A DNA stretch of 64,000 bases from Lachnospiraceae bacterium (GTDB taxonomy: Bacteria > Bacillota > Clostridia > Lachnospirales > Lachnospiraceae). The position numbers were made by a program, and so were the translations under genes. Positions 20,055 to 30,231 of this stretch are shown piece by piece. The notes under the pieces are model-generated. The model was not told the origin of the DNA. It did not search any database and saw only the letters and a program-made list of their open reading frames with translations. The number at the start of each line of letters is the position of its first letter. Within the stretch, counting starts at the first letter, position 1. The stretch spans positions 1 through 64,000 of the forward strand of contig DLZQ01000032.1 in NCBI GenBank assembly GCA_003447295.1, in the 5' to 3' direction.

Positions 20055-21335
20055 ATGTTTCGGATGCAGATACAGAGTAAAAAAAAGTGCATATGGTATT
20101 GCAGTGCGGCAGTATCCTTCCTACTGTTCCTGCTATTGAACCTATGGTGTGATCATCTGGTCAATATGCAGGATGCCCAGCAGATGGCCGGACGCTGGAG
20201 TAAAAAAAAGGATGTGGCACAGATCAGCTGCTTTTTCTCCTCCAAGGCGGAAGTGACGGAGGATACCATTCAAAGCTTTGAGTATTCGCTGAAAAATGTG
20301 CTGCAGGAGGCCTCTATTACAGAGACCTCAGAGAATCCAAGTGCCAGACTCTGGGTGGATGCTTATAGCGCAGACGGTAAGATCACCCTGGTGAACGGAA
20401 GAAATACACTGGATGCCAATGCGATTGGGATCGGAGGGGATTTTTTCCTGTTCCATCCGTTAAAGCTGATCACCGGCTCCTATTTTTCCGGTAACGATCT
20501 GATGCAGGACTATTGTATCATCGATCAGGATGCGGCATGGCAGCTGTTCGGCTCCAATGATGTGGTGGGAATGACCGTATATATCGGGAATGTCCCGCAC
20601 ATTGTGACCGGAGTGGTACGCAGACCCCAAGGCAGAATGGAAAAGGCAGCAGGCTTAACTTCCACGGTAGTCTATGTATCTTATGAGACACTGGAGACCT
20701 ACGGGACCAGCAACGGTATCAATCATTATGAGATCGTTATGCCGAACCCTGTGGATGAGTTTGCTTACGGCAAAGTAAAAGAAGGGATCGGTATAGACGA
20801 GAAAAATGTCGAGATCGTGGAGAACAGCAGACGGTATTCCCTGCCCAACCGGATCAAAACAATCCTTTCCTTCGGAACGCGTTCCATGAACGGCAAAGCC
20901 ATTATCTACCCCTACTGGGAGAATCTGGCGAGAGGCTATGAAGACATTATTGCATTTCTTACGGTATTTATGCTGCTTCTGCTATTATATCCGGTAGTGA
21001 CCGTTATCTGGTGCTTTGTACACTGGTGGCGTCATAAGGGATGGACCTTGAAGGATGTATGGCATACCGGTAAGGATCAGGCAGAGCGAGCTGTGGAACG
21101 CCGCAGGGAGAAAAAACACCCCCACAAGGAGAGGGATGTTTTGGAGGAACTGGAGCGGGAACTGGAGGAAGACCCTTATGCAGACAGTGAATTCTCCTGG
21201 CTGACGGATGAACCGGTGGAGGAAACAGAGCCTGCGGATGCAGCTTCCAAAGAGCCGGAGAAAGCGCAGACAATGAAAATGCAGACAGAGGAAACGCAGA
21301 CACCACAGGAGACAAAAGAGGAACAGCAGTCGTAA
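20055..21335 (+). CDS. MacB periplasmic-core-domain membrane protein lacking ATPase and FtsX spans
   Basis: A 426-residue protein with a first membrane span (about 12-31), an extracellular domain resembling the MacB core (FFLFHPLKLITGSYF, DQDAAWQLFGSNDVVGMTVY, VTGVVRRPQGRMEKA), a second span (about 294-320) and a charged cytoplasmic tail of about 100 residues rich in E, Q and T. Ordinary MacB or FtsX proteins carry four spans; here two are missing. It follows the adaptor gene by 35 bases. The reduced form suggests a structural or sensory part of an envelope complex, which is inference. Confidence 0.72.
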   Translation: MFRMQIQSKKKCIWYCSAAVSFLLFLLLNLWCDHLVNMQDAQQMAGRWSKKKDVAQISCFFSSKAEVTEDTIQSFEYSLKNVLQEASITETSENPSARLWVDAYSADGKITLVNGRNTLDANAIGIGGDFFLFHPLKLITGSYFSGNDLMQDYCIIDQDAAWQLFGSNDVVGMTVYIGNVPHIVTGVVRRPQGRMEKAAGLTSTVVYVSYETLETYGTSNGINHYEIVMPNPVDEFAYGKVKEGIGIDEKNVEIVENSRRYSLPNRIKTILSFGTRSMNGKAIIYPYWENLARGYEDIIAFLTVFMLLLLLYPVVTVIWCFVHWWRHKGWTLKDVWHTGKDQAERAVERRREKKHPHKERDVLEELERELEEDPYADSEFSWLTDEPVEETEPADAASKEPEKAQTMKMQTEETQTPQETKEEQQS

Positions 21336-21369
21336 AACAACAGACACAGACAAGAAAAGGAGAGGGAGA

Positions 21370-23874
21370 ATGAAAAAGAAAGGGAAAAAACTGATCAGTA
21401 TCGCGTTGACCGTGGCAATGATCGCAGGGCTGACTGCATGTGGAAAGGGTAACGGCGGGAACGGAAACGGTGGCAGCAGTGCGGCCGATGCCAGCCTTGC
21501 AAAACAGTATGTATTTAAGGAACAGGCGCTGGATCTTAATATGGATTCAGACAATATGAATATTGATCTGCTGACCAGAAAGGGAGATACGATTTACCTT
21601 CTGTTTGAGACCTATGACTATTCCGATAACGGCAGCCAGAGTACGCTGCATCTTGCTACAATGAAGCCGGACGGTACAGTCATCGACACTGTAGAACTGC
21701 CTATGTGGAAGGAAGGAGAGGCTCCGGCGACTCCGGCACCTGCACAGGGCGGTGAGGCTTCTGGGGACGGAAATGAAGCAGTGCCTCAAACAGAGCAGGA
21801 GGCCAGCACACAGGATATTGCGGCAGCGGATATGGATGTGGTTGATGCACCGGCAGGGAACAGCAGTTATACTTACACATCGCTCAACAATTGCACGGTC
21901 GGTTCGGATGGAAATGTCTACGGAATACGCAATTACTATAGTGAGACATATTCCGACGATGATTACAGCAGTACGAATGATTATGCATTGATCTGCTGGA
22001 GTGCGGATGGGACTATCAAATGGGAAGCTGATCTGAATGATATGAATACAGAAGAAAGCTATTCCTGGGTATATAGTATCATCCCCAATGAGGATGGAAG
22101 CCTGACACTGCTGTTAAGCGGTGATAAAATAGAGAAATGCACTGTGACGGAAGAGGGTATCACAGACCGGAAGGATCTGCCTGAGACAGTAGCAACACTG
22201 TTCAACAATGCAAGCTCTAATATCATTACGCCGGATGGCAAGGTGCAGATCATCTATTATGATGAGAGCAATTACACGGATATGTATATCGCAACCTATG
22301 ATCCTGCAACAGATGCGGTATCAGAAGGAATAAAGCTTTCCTCGACACTGACCAACGGCGGTTATTATAATATGGTGCCCGGAGACGGTGACATCCTGTA
22401 CTATGCCGATAGTAACGGACTGTTTGGTTATAATGTGCAGACACAGGAGTCGAAGCAGATCATGAGTTATATCAATTCGGATCTGGCTGCCGGCAGCCTG
22501 AACAATTTCCTGGTACTGGACGAGGAACAGTTCCTGGGCTTTTACTATGATAACAACGAAGGTAAAATATGCGGCGGTCTGTTCACTCACGTGAAGCCGG
22601 AGGATATCAAGGACCGGATCGTCCTTACACTGGCAGGTAACTATATCGACTATGATCTGAAGAGAAAAGTGGTAGAATATAATAAGTCCGGTGACACCTA
22701 TCGTATTGTAGTTAAGGAATACAGTACCTACAACACTTCAGAGGATTATACTCTTGGTGTGAAGCAGTTAAATAATGATATCATCTCCGGAGGAATGCCG
22801 GATATTCTGGTCGTGGACAATAATATGTCAATGGACAGCTATATTGCCAAGGGACTGGTGGCAAATGTGGATGACCTCATTGCGGGGGATGAGGAATTAT
22901 CGAAAAACGACTATCTGCAGAATGTCTGGGATGCGTACCGTGTGGACGGTAAACTGTACTATGTGATTCCTTCCTTCTATATCTCTACTATGGTAGGAAA
23001 AGAATCTATTTTCGGTGACCGTACCTCCATTACTATGGAAGAGCTGCAGGCGATCCGGGATACCATGCCGGAAGGAACCGCACTCTTCAGCGATGAGACC
23101 AGAGACAGCTTCCTGTATACTATGATGAATTATTGTGGCAGTGATTTCGTGGATGTATCCACCGGAAAATGTGCATTTGATACGGATAATTTCGTGGCAA
23201 TGCTGACCTATGCAGCCGGGCTGCCGGTAGAATATGGAGAGGATTACTGGGGAGAGGATTACTGGAATAACTATGAATCCCAGTTCCGTGAGGACAGAAC
23301 CCTGCTGGATGGCATCTCCATCAGCAACATCCGTGATCTGAACGGTACGATCAACGGTGTCTTTGGTGAGGATATCTCCTTTGTGGGCTTCCCGACCGAT
23401 GGAGACATGGGATCCATATTATGGGCAGGTAACAGGATGTATGCCCTGTCTGCAAAATCCAAGAACCTGGATGGTGCATGGGAATTCCTGCGCTACTATC
23501 TGACACAGGAATATCAGGATAAGATACAGGAACAGGAATACAATCTTCCGGTACTTCGCAGCACCTTTGAGAAGAATGTGCAGGATGCTACGAAGAAGCC
23601 GTACTATATGGATGAGAACGGCAACAAAGTGGAATACGATGAGACCTATTACATCAACGGTGAGGAAATACTGTTGCCGCAGCTGACACAGGAGCAGGTG
23701 GACAGAATCGTAAGCTTTGTGGAAAGCGTGAATAAGAGGGGATACTATAATGAGGCAATCTCCAATATCATTTCAGAAGAAGCCGGTGCATACTTCTCAG
23801 GACAGAAGAGTGCGAAGGATGTGGCAGGTGTCATTCAGAGCCGTGTACAGGTTTATGTAAACGAGAACAGATAA
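21370..23874 (+). CDS. Composite lipoprotein paralogue: propeller-like N-half and solute-binding C-half
   Basis: An 834-residue lipoprotein (lipobox GLTAC, C24) of the same design as the protein at 14032 but well diverged. A glycine/asparagine linker follows the lipidated cysteine; an Ala/Pro/Glu/Gln-rich insertion (about 118-160) interrupts the first part; blade-like strands continue to about 400, then a solute-binding half (LNNDIISGGMPDILVVDNN, YVIPSFYISTMVGKES). It shares the exact C-terminal VIQSRVQVYVNENR with its paralogue. It closes the six-gene run and is followed by a terminator. Confidence 0.75.
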   Translation: MKKKGKKLISIALTVAMIAGLTACGKGNGGNGNGGSSAADASLAKQYVFKEQALDLNMDSDNMNIDLLTRKGDTIYLLFETYDYSDNGSQSTLHLATMKPDGTVIDTVELPMWKEGEAPATPAPAQGGEASGDGNEAVPQTEQEASTQDIAAADMDVVDAPAGNSSYTYTSLNNCTVGSDGNVYGIRNYYSETYSDDDYSSTNDYALICWSADGTIKWEADLNDMNTEESYSWVYSIIPNEDGSLTLLLSGDKIEKCTVTEEGITDRKDLPETVATLFNNASSNIITPDGKVQIIYYDESNYTDMYIATYDPATDAVSEGIKLSSTLTNGGYYNMVPGDGDILYYADSNGLFGYNVQTQESKQIMSYINSDLAAGSLNNFLVLDEEQFLGFYYDNNEGKICGGLFTHVKPEDIKDRIVLTLAGNYIDYDLKRKVVEYNKSGDTYRIVVKEYSTYNTSEDYTLGVKQLNNDIISGGMPDILVVDNNMSMDSYIAKGLVANVDDLIAGDEELSKNDYLQNVWDAYRVDGKLYYVIPSFYISTMVGKESIFGDRTSITMEELQAIRDTMPEGTALFSDETRDSFLYTMMNYCGSDFVDVSTGKCAFDTDNFVAMLTYAAGLPVEYGEDYWGEDYWNNYESQFREDRTLLDGISISNIRDLNGTINGVFGEDISFVGFPTDGDMGSILWAGNRMYALSAKSKNLDGAWEFLRYYLTQEYQDKIQEQEYNLPVLRSTFEKNVQDATKKPYYMDENGNKVEYDETYYINGEEILLPQLTQEQVDRIVSFVESVNKRGYYNEAISNIISEEAGAYFSGQKSAKDVAGVIQSRVQVYVNENR

Positions 23875-23911
23875 ACGGAAGATAGTACTGCGTAGAGCAG
23901 AATAGTAAAAG

Positions 23912-23945
23912 ATGGCGGTCTGTTGAAAAACAGGCCGCCATTTAT
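23912..23945 (+). terminator. Terminator closing the composite transporter locus
   Basis: ATGGCGGTCTGTT pairs with AACAGGCCGCCAT (one G-U) around GAAA, followed by a weak T-run. Confidence 0.7.
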
Positions 23946-23956
23946 AGTAAGGTGCT

Positions 23957-24388
23957 TCAGCTAAGGCGGATGGGAATGCCCTGCTTTTTCAGATGTGTCG
24001 TCAGGGTAAGCTCCTGTCCGTGCTCCCTTAGCCACTGTTTATAGATCCGGTAATCCGGCATGATGCGCTCGACCATGTTCCAGAAGTCCTTCGAATGGTT
24101 CATATGAGTCAGGTGGCAGAGCTCATGGACTACCACATAATCCAGAGGACCGGCAGGACCGTAGATCAGACGGTAATTGAAGGATAAAGTCCCTCTCGAG
24201 GAACAGCTTCCCCAGCGGGTCTTCTGGTCACGGATGGTGATGGAGGTATAGTGCCCACCGGTGAAGCGGTGGTAGTATGCCACACGGTTCGTAAACACTT
24301 CTCTGGCAGCATTCCGATATCGGTTTTCCAAAGCCTGCAGCCTGCGGAGCTCCGCAACGGTCAGAGGCTGATTTTCATATAGATTCAT
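23957..24388 (-). CDS. YgjP-type metallopeptidase-like protein
   Basis: A 143-residue protein of the YgjP/SprT-like zinc family. It carries the zinc motif HELCHLTHMNHSKDFW and the preceding RWGSCSSRGTLSFNYRL block typical of YgjP. Substrate and role are not established for the family. ATG 24388 follows AAAGG at seven bases; a GTG five codons upstream lacks a ribosome site. It is convergent with the transporter locus and divergent from thiN. Confidence 0.82.
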   Translation of the reverse strand: MNLYENQPLTVAELRRLQALENRYRNAAREVFTNRVAYYHRFTGGHYTSITIRDQKTRWGSCSSRGTLSFNYRLIYGPAGPLDYVVVHELCHLTHMNHSKDFWNMVERIMPDYRIYKQWLREHGQELTLTTHLKKQGIPIRLS

Positions 24389-24469
24389 GAGAGTGCCTTT
24401 CACATACAGGGATGTTGATCCTCTGGGTATCTTTGTAAGTTTGAACAGATTAAATATACTGCGTATGGC

Positions 24470-24498
24470 TTGAAAAGTAAACGCAGAAATTGTAGAAT
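24470..24498 (+). promoter_or_regulatory. Promoter for thiN
   Basis: TTGAAA, 17 bases, TAGAAT, about 55 bases before the gene. No TPP riboswitch is visible in the leader. Confidence 0.5.
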
Positions 24499-24553
24499 AG
24501 TGCGTGACGTCTCGTGGACAAAACCGTTACAGGAAAGGAAAACAGTAAATACT

Positions 24554-25210
24554 ATGGGTAAATGTATTTTGATCGGCGCAGGAGACCTCACGATGGGAGA
24601 GCTGTCTGTGACGGAGGAAGATTATGTGATCGCGGTGGACGGCGGCTTAGGCTACTGCGGGATCCTGAATGTGGAGCCGGACCTGATCATCGGAGATTTT
24701 GACTCGATGAGCGAACAGGAGAAGCTTGCTGTGGAACAGTTACAACAGACCGTTCCGGAGAAGATCTGCCGCCTGCCGGAGTGTAAGGATGACACAGACA
24801 TGCTGGCAGCTATCAAGCGGGGGCTGGAGCTGGGCTATACCGATTTCCGTATTTATGCGGCCACCGGTGGGAGATTTGATCATACCCTGGCGAATATCCA
24901 GTGTCTGCTGTATCTCAAAAATCACGGTGCGGTGGGGTACCTGGTAGACGGTACGGGAATGGTGCTGGTACTGCAGAACGAAGCCGTGCATTTCCGGAAG
25001 GAGCTGGAGGGCACCATGTCGCTGTTTGCCCTGACGAAGGAGGCAAAAGGCGTGGATATCCGCGGCATGAAATATTCTTTGGAAAATGCCGTGATCACCA
25101 ACGATTTCCCCATCGGGATCAGCAATGAATTCCTGGGAGAGGAAGCGGAGGTGTCCGTAGAGGACGGTGAACTGGTATGCATGATCCGGTACTATGAGGA
25201 TGAAGTATAA
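24554..25210 (+). CDS. thiN: Thiamine pyrophosphokinase
   Basis: Transfers pyrophosphate from ATP to thiamine to make the cofactor TPP. The 218-residue product shows the family motifs: AVDGGLGYC, IIGDFDSM, KDDTDMLAA and ATGGRFDHTLANI. A longer reading from 24470 would begin inside the promoter, so ATG 24554 is chosen; AAGGAAA precedes it at a rather long distance. The gene stands alone here rather than in the common rsgA-rpe-thiN arrangement. Confidence 0.9.
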   Translation: MGKCILIGAGDLTMGELSVTEEDYVIAVDGGLGYCGILNVEPDLIIGDFDSMSEQEKLAVEQLQQTVPEKICRLPECKDDTDMLAAIKRGLELGYTDFRIYAATGGRFDHTLANIQCLLYLKNHGAVGYLVDGTGMVLVLQNEAVHFRKELEGTMSLFALTKEAKGVDIRGMKYSLENAVITNDFPIGISNEFLGEEAEVSVEDGELVCMIRYYEDEV

Positions 25211-25449
25211 CCATGTAAGCCGGAATGACCGCCTGCGGCAGTAAGTCCGGGGATACCTATTCCTTCAAAGTGGAGAAATAACAGTTGAAAAACGGAAAAC
25301 TGACGATCAGAGAGATGGCGTTTTTACGAAAAAAATCTTTAGAAAATCTTTTGTTTTTTCTGTAGGTGAAATTAGAAATTATAACTTAGAATCAGAAACA
25401 GACAGGGGAGAGGATCCCCTTGCCGCATGCGGCAGAATGAGAGGGAGTC

Positions 25450-26166
25450 ATGGAGAATCATAAATATCATATTCTCATCGTGGAGGATGATAAGGAAATC
25501 CGGGATGGTGTGGAGATTTACCTGAAAAATCAGGGTTATCAGGTATGGAAAGCTGCCAACGGTAAGGAAGGACTGGAGATCGTAGCACAGGAAGAGATCC
25601 ATCTGGCTATTCTGGATATTATGATGCCGGTGATGGACGGTGTGACGATGTTAATGAAGCTGCGGGAGCAGAATCACGAGTTCCCAGTGATCATGCTGTC
25701 CGCCAAGTCCGAGGAAGTGGATAAGATCATGGGATTAAATATGGGAGCGGATGACTATGTGACCAAACCCTTTACACCGTTGGAACTGTTGGCGAGGGTG
25801 AATTCCCATCTGCGCAGATATTCCAAATATCTGACGGCGGTCAGTGGGGAAGAACAGGAAAAATCCCATGTGTATACCATCGGTGGACTGGAACTTAACG
25901 AAGAAACCGTGGAAGTGACGGTGGACGGAGAAGCAGTGAAGCTGACTCCTATGGAATTCAAGATCGTACAGCTCCTGATCAAGAATCCGGGCAGAGTATT
26001 TTCCGCGGATGAGATCTATGAGCGTATCTGGAACGAGAAAGCGGTCAACACCGATACCATTATGGTACATGTGCGGAATATCCGCGAAAAAATCGAGATC
26101 GATCCGCGAAATCCCAAGTATCTGAAAGTGGTATGGGGTGTAGGATATAAGATCGACAAACAATAA
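25450..26166 (+). CDS. OmpR/PhoB-family response regulator
   Basis: A 238-residue two-domain regulator: receiver domain with acidic pocket EDD (12-14), phospho-acceptor D56 in LAILDIMMPVMDG and switch lysine in TKPFTPLEL, then a winged-helix DNA-binding domain ending KVVWGVGYKID. The partner kinase starts 63 bases downstream. The 239-base gap before this gene holds an AT-rich tract but no promoter I trust. Targets are unknown; proximity to the composite transporter locus is only suggestive. Confidence 0.92.
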   Translation: MENHKYHILIVEDDKEIRDGVEIYLKNQGYQVWKAANGKEGLEIVAQEEIHLAILDIMMPVMDGVTMLMKLREQNHEFPVIMLSAKSEEVDKIMGLNMGADDYVTKPFTPLELLARVNSHLRRYSKYLTAVSGEEQEKSHVYTIGGLELNEETVEVTVDGEAVKLTPMEFKIVQLLIKNPGRVFSADEIYERIWNEKAVNTDTIMVHVRNIREKIEIDPRNPKYLKVVWGVGYKIDKQ

Positions 26167-26228
26167 ATGCGGATGTGGGAAACAAAGCGTTTCGGCAGAC
26201 AGAGGGAAATGACCGGAGAGGTGTAAGA

Positions 26229-28724
26229 ATGGAACAGGTAACAGAGGCTGTGAAAGCGGAGACAACAGAAAACAGGGAAAACCGAGGAAACAGAAAGCCT
26301 GCAGTCAAATGGCTGATCATCGGACTGATTGTCAGTCTGGCAGCTTCCGGCATTTTTACCGCCTGCTACGGAATCTTCGAGCGTAGAGCGGAGAGCAGGA
26401 GGAACGAACAATACATTGCGGATCCGCTGGAGACGTCGAATACGATTACTTATCTGTATCAGAACTGCTATCTGCTCTACCGCGATCTGTATAACAAAGA
26501 ACACCAGACTTCCTTAAGTTATGGGGAATTATATATGCAGCCCACGGAGGGAAACGAATGGCTCAATGATGACCGGAAGCGGGCAGAAGTGGCATATGGA
26601 GATACGGAGGAGCTCACGATACCGGAAGGAGCAGATCCAGAAAACTATGCGGCTCAGGGAATCTTGGCGGCACAGACCGGGGAATACCTGGAAGAACATT
26701 TTAATACCCTGGAAAACTCCTTTGGTCAGCTGAATAATTTGTATGATTACAGGATCCGGGATACTCAGACCGGAGAGATCCTAAGTAATCTGGCGGATAC
26801 GGATATCGTGGCGGAGGACCAGAGCTTTTATCTGACTTTTGTATTTGACGCCTATGGAAATGATGCCACCTTAGGGAATACGGTGATCGGATCGGATACG
26901 ACAACCCTTCGCAAGACGGCGACGGAAGTGATCCGTAACTGCGGTCTTACGCGCATGGTGGATGCCAATATGGGCAATGTGATCGATGCCGGTCATAATA
27001 CCATGTTCCGGCTGGAAATGCCGAAAAATTGTGAGATCACCTTCTGCATTTCCAGACAGGCGGCACAGAGTCTGGGACAGAACGGTCAGTATATTTATTA
27101 TGATCAGGACATGAACAATGTTAGTGTTTACTTTTCCATGGGAGATCAGTATACATCCTACTATCTGTCCGGATGTCAGCAGATGTTTCTGATCCTGGCA
27201 CTGCTGATCTTTCTGCTGGCGCTTGTATTACCGGGACTTGAGGAAGAGAGAGCCTGGGAGAAGGTGGTTCTGCTGAAGCTGCCTGTCGAGGCGATCGTTG
27301 TGATCCTTGTGGTGATCGCCGGCATTGGAAGTGAACAGGTGGTAGGACTGGTATCCTGGGTAAGGAGCGGTCATGCGCTGAGCACGGTTTTACAGGGAAA
27401 CAATGCGCAGATACAGATGTTGACCACAATACTGACCTATGCATTAAATGTTCTGGCAGTGGCAGCCTTGTTTTTCATTGCCTGGTGCCTGGGTGTGTCC
27501 CTGCGGGCAATGCGGGTCCAGGGAGCCGGAACGTATTTGAGACAGCACAGCTTGTGCTATCTGTTAGTGTCTCTCTGGAAAAAACTATGGAGAGGAATGA
27601 AGAAGGGATTTTCCATTGGCAGGGATAAGGTGGTGGATGTCTATCATGATGCAGAGCATTTTGATGTGACGAAGGATGGCAAGAAGCTGATCCTGCGGAT
27701 CGTATTGTGGAATGCCCTGATTCTGGTGATCGTATGCAGCCTTCCGCTGGGAGGAGTGACGATCGCGGTCATTTATTCTGTGGTACTGTATTTTGTACTG
27801 CGGCGTTATGTCAGCAAATTGCAGAAAAAGTACGGATTGCTGTTAAAGGCTACCAATGAGATAGCTCAGGGTAATCTGAATGTGACCATAGAGGAAGATC
27901 TGGGCGTGTTTGAACCCTTTAAACCACAGATCTACCGGATCGAGGAAGGCTTCCGCAATGCGTTGGCGGAGGAAGTGAAGAGCCAGCGGATGAAATCGGA
28001 ACTGATTACGAATGTATCCCACGATCTGAAGACGCCACTGACAGCTATCATTACCTATGTAAAGCTGCTACAGGAGCCGGGAGTGACGGAGGAACAGCGG
28101 AAGGAGTACTTAGAGACGCTGGATCGTAAATCGCTGCGCCTGAAGGCACTGATCGAGGATCTGTTCGAAGTCAGCAAGGCAAATTCCCAGAATATCACGC
28201 TCGACATCCGTGATGTGGATATTGTAAGCATGGTGAAACAGGTCGAATTTGAGATGGAAGATAAGCTGGCGGATGCCGGACTGGATGTGCGGGTGAGCAT
28301 GCCGGAGGAGAAGGTCATCGTGCCGTTAGACAGTCAGAAGACCTTCCGGATTTTTGAAAATCTGTTTGGCAATATTGCAAAATATGCTCTGCCGGGAACC
28401 AGAGTCTATGTCAGCGGTTTTACGGCAAAGGATGAGGTGACCATAATCTTAAAAAACATCACAGCGCAGGAATTATCCGTATCGGGAGAGGAACTGACCG
28501 AGCGATTCGTCAGAGGGGATGCTTCCCGTAACACGGAAGGAAGCGGACTGGGACTGGCAATTGCAAAAAGCTTTACAGAAATTCAGGGCGGAAAGTTCCG
28601 GATCGAACTGGACGGAGATTTATTCAAGGTGGTGCTGAACTGGAAAGTAAAGCCAGAGAGTGGGAACCACGACAATTCCGGGGACACAGTGACGGCCGGA
28701 GAAAAAGAAAAACAACCACTGTAA
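26229..28724 (+). CDS. Large multi-span sensor histidine kinase
   Basis: An 831-residue kinase. After a first span (about 27-50) comes an extracellular domain of roughly 270 residues, then several spans between about 319 and 525, a linker, the dimerisation domain with H598 in VSHDLKTPLTAIITY, and the ATPase domain with FENLFGNIAKYALPG and GSGLGLAIAKSF. The N-box is slightly unusual (GNIAKYA). ATG 26229 is chosen over an in-frame GTG at 26175 because GGAGAGGT precedes it. It forms a two-component pair with the regulator upstream and ends at a strong terminator. Confidence 0.9.
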   Translation: MEQVTEAVKAETTENRENRGNRKPAVKWLIIGLIVSLAASGIFTACYGIFERRAESRRNEQYIADPLETSNTITYLYQNCYLLYRDLYNKEHQTSLSYGELYMQPTEGNEWLNDDRKRAEVAYGDTEELTIPEGADPENYAAQGILAAQTGEYLEEHFNTLENSFGQLNNLYDYRIRDTQTGEILSNLADTDIVAEDQSFYLTFVFDAYGNDATLGNTVIGSDTTTLRKTATEVIRNCGLTRMVDANMGNVIDAGHNTMFRLEMPKNCEITFCISRQAAQSLGQNGQYIYYDQDMNNVSVYFSMGDQYTSYYLSGCQQMFLILALLIFLLALVLPGLEEERAWEKVVLLKLPVEAIVVILVVIAGIGSEQVVGLVSWVRSGHALSTVLQGNNAQIQMLTTILTYALNVLAVAALFFIAWCLGVSLRAMRVQGAGTYLRQHSLCYLLVSLWKKLWRGMKKGFSIGRDKVVDVYHDAEHFDVTKDGKKLILRIVLWNALILVIVCSLPLGGVTIAVIYSVVLYFVLRRYVSKLQKKYGLLLKATNEIAQGNLNVTIEEDLGVFEPFKPQIYRIEEGFRNALAEEVKSQRMKSELITNVSHDLKTPLTAIITYVKLLQEPGVTEEQRKEYLETLDRKSLRLKALIEDLFEVSKANSQNITLDIRDVDIVSMVKQVEFEMEDKLADAGLDVRVSMPEEKVIVPLDSQKTFRIFENLFGNIAKYALPGTRVYVSGFTAKDEVTIILKNITAQELSVSGEELTERFVRGDASRNTEGSGLGLAIAKSFTEIQGGKFRIELDGDLFKVVLNWKVKPESGNHDNSGDTVTAGEKEKQPL

Positions 28725-28775
28725 TCATAAAAAGCATTACATTGCAATATTAAAATAAATCAATAAATTGAAGCC

Positions 28776-28822
28776 AAAACATCCACATTTGCGTAGAAAT
28801 ACGTTAAATGTGGATGTTTTCA
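28776..28822. terminator. Strong hairpin terminator after the histidine kinase
   Basis: A perfect 15-base stem (28776-28790 with 28806-28820) whose loop folds again (CGTA/TACG), with A and T runs on both sides, so it could work in either direction. Its right edge overlaps the -35 of the leuC promoter. Confidence 0.85.
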
Positions 28823-28845
28823 ATTACAAATGAGTGTGCTACAAT
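28817..28845 (+). promoter_or_regulatory. Promoter for leuCD
   Basis: TTTTCA, 17 bases, TACAAT with an extended -10 (TGCTACAAT). The -35 falls in the T-tract of the preceding terminator. No T-box is seen in the 95-base leader. Confidence 0.55.
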
Positions 28846-28939
28846 AATGGAAACTTCAAGGAGATGTATTTCGTATCTGAAGAGTGAGCAGCTGTGCGGA
28901 ATGCGCAAGTTGTATGAAGAGAAAAAGGAGCAGTAAACA

Positions 28940-30211
28940 ATGGGAATGACAATGACACAGAAGATACTTGCACAGGCAGCGGGCCTTGCGCAGGTACAGG
29001 CAGGACAGTTGATCGAGGCACAGCTGGATCTGGTGCTGGGTAACGATATTACCAGTCCGGTGGCAATCAAGGAAATGGATAAAATGAAGGTACAGGGAGT
29101 GTTCGATAAGGATAAGATCGCACTGGTACCGGATCATTTTGTTCCCAATAAGGATATTAAATCTGCGGAGCACTGCAAATGTGTCCGTGAGTTTGCAAGA
29201 CGCAATGAGATCACGAATTATTTCGAAGTGGGAGAGATGGGTATCGAACATGCCCTGCTTCCGGAGAAAGGTCTTACCGTAGCCGGAGATGTGATCATCG
29301 GAGCGGATTCCCATACCTGTACTTACGGCGCTCTGGGTGCATTTTCCACCGGTGTGGGAAGTACCGATATGGCAGCCGGTATGGCTACCGGCAAGGCATG
29401 GTTTAAAGTTCCTGCGGCGATCAAATTCAATCTGACCGGCAAACCCGCAGAATGGGTCAGCGGTAAGGATGTGATCTTACATATCATCGGCATGATCGGT
29501 GTTGACGGTGCACTGTACAAGTCTATGGAATTTGTAGGAGACGGTATCGCCAATCTGTCCATGGATGACCGATTCACCATTGCCAACATGGCTATCGAAG
29601 CCGGCGGTAAGAACGGTATTTTTCCTGTGGACGAGAAGGCTGTTGCTTACATGGAAGAACATTCAAAACGCCCCTATAAGGTATTTGAAGCAGATCCGGA
29701 TGCACAGTATGATGCAGAATATACTATTGATCTGAGCACCTTACGTCCCACTGTGGCCTTCCCGCATCTGCCGGAGAATACACATACCATTGATGAGATC
29801 CACGAGATGGAGCCAATCGCTATTGATCAGGTAGTGATCGGATCCTGTACCAACGGACGTATCGACGATCTGCGCACCGCAGCGAAGGTACTTGCAGGCA
29901 GACATGTGGCAAAGGGCATGCGCTGTATCGTGATCCCCGCCACCCAGTCCATCTACATGCAGGCAATGGAAGAGGGACTTCTTAAGACCTTCATCGAGGC
30001 GGGAGCAGTGGTAAGTACACCTACCTGCGGACCCTGCCTCGGCGGATACATGGGTATCCTGGCAGAGGGAGAGAGATGTGTCTCCACAACCAACCGTAAT
30101 TTCGTGGGACGTATGGGACATGTAAAGAGTGAGATCTATCTGGCGAGTCCCGCAGTGGCAGCAGCCAGCGCCATCACCGGCAAGATTTCCTGCCCCTGTG
30201 AACTCAAATAA
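28940..30211 (+). CDS. leuC: 3-isopropylmalate dehydratase, large subunit
   Basis: Isomerises 2-isopropylmalate to 3-isopropylmalate with the small subunit LeuD, using a 4Fe-4S cluster. The 423-residue length matches the shorter, archaeal-like LeuC group. Motifs include [26 protein letters not shown] and [12 protein letters not shown], which together supply three cluster cysteines. AAGGAG precedes the ATG. leuD follows after 20 bases. Confidence 0.95.
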   Translation: MGMTMTQKILAQAAGLAQVQAGQLIEAQLDLVLGNDITSPVAIKEMDKMKVQGVFDKDKIALVPDHFVPNKDIKSAEHCKCVREFARRNEITNYFEVGEMGIEHALLPEKGLTVAGDVIIGADSHTCTYGALGAFSTGVGSTDMAAGMATGKAWFKVPAAIKFNLTGKPAEWVSGKDVILHIIGMIGVDGALYKSMEFVGDGIANLSMDDRFTIANMAIEAGGKNGIFPVDEKAVAYMEEHSKRPYKVFEADPDAQYDAEYTIDLSTLRPTVAFPHLPENTHTIDEIHEMEPIAIDQVVIGSCTNGRIDDLRTAAKVLAGRHVAKGMRCIVIPATQSIYMQAMEEGLLKTFIEAGAVVSTPTCGPCLGGYMGILAEGERCVSTTNRNFVGRMGHVKSEIYLASPAVAAASAITGKISCPCELK

Positions 30212-30231
30212 AATAAAAGAGGTAATAGAAA

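Noticed and set aside
24404..24553. TPP riboswitch upstream of thiN
   Set aside because: No CTGAGA-type core or the expected helices are present.
25211..25449. Promoter or structured RNA before the first response regulator
   Set aside because: A TATAAC at 25380 has no suitably spaced -35, and the partial inverted pairs are too weak to support.
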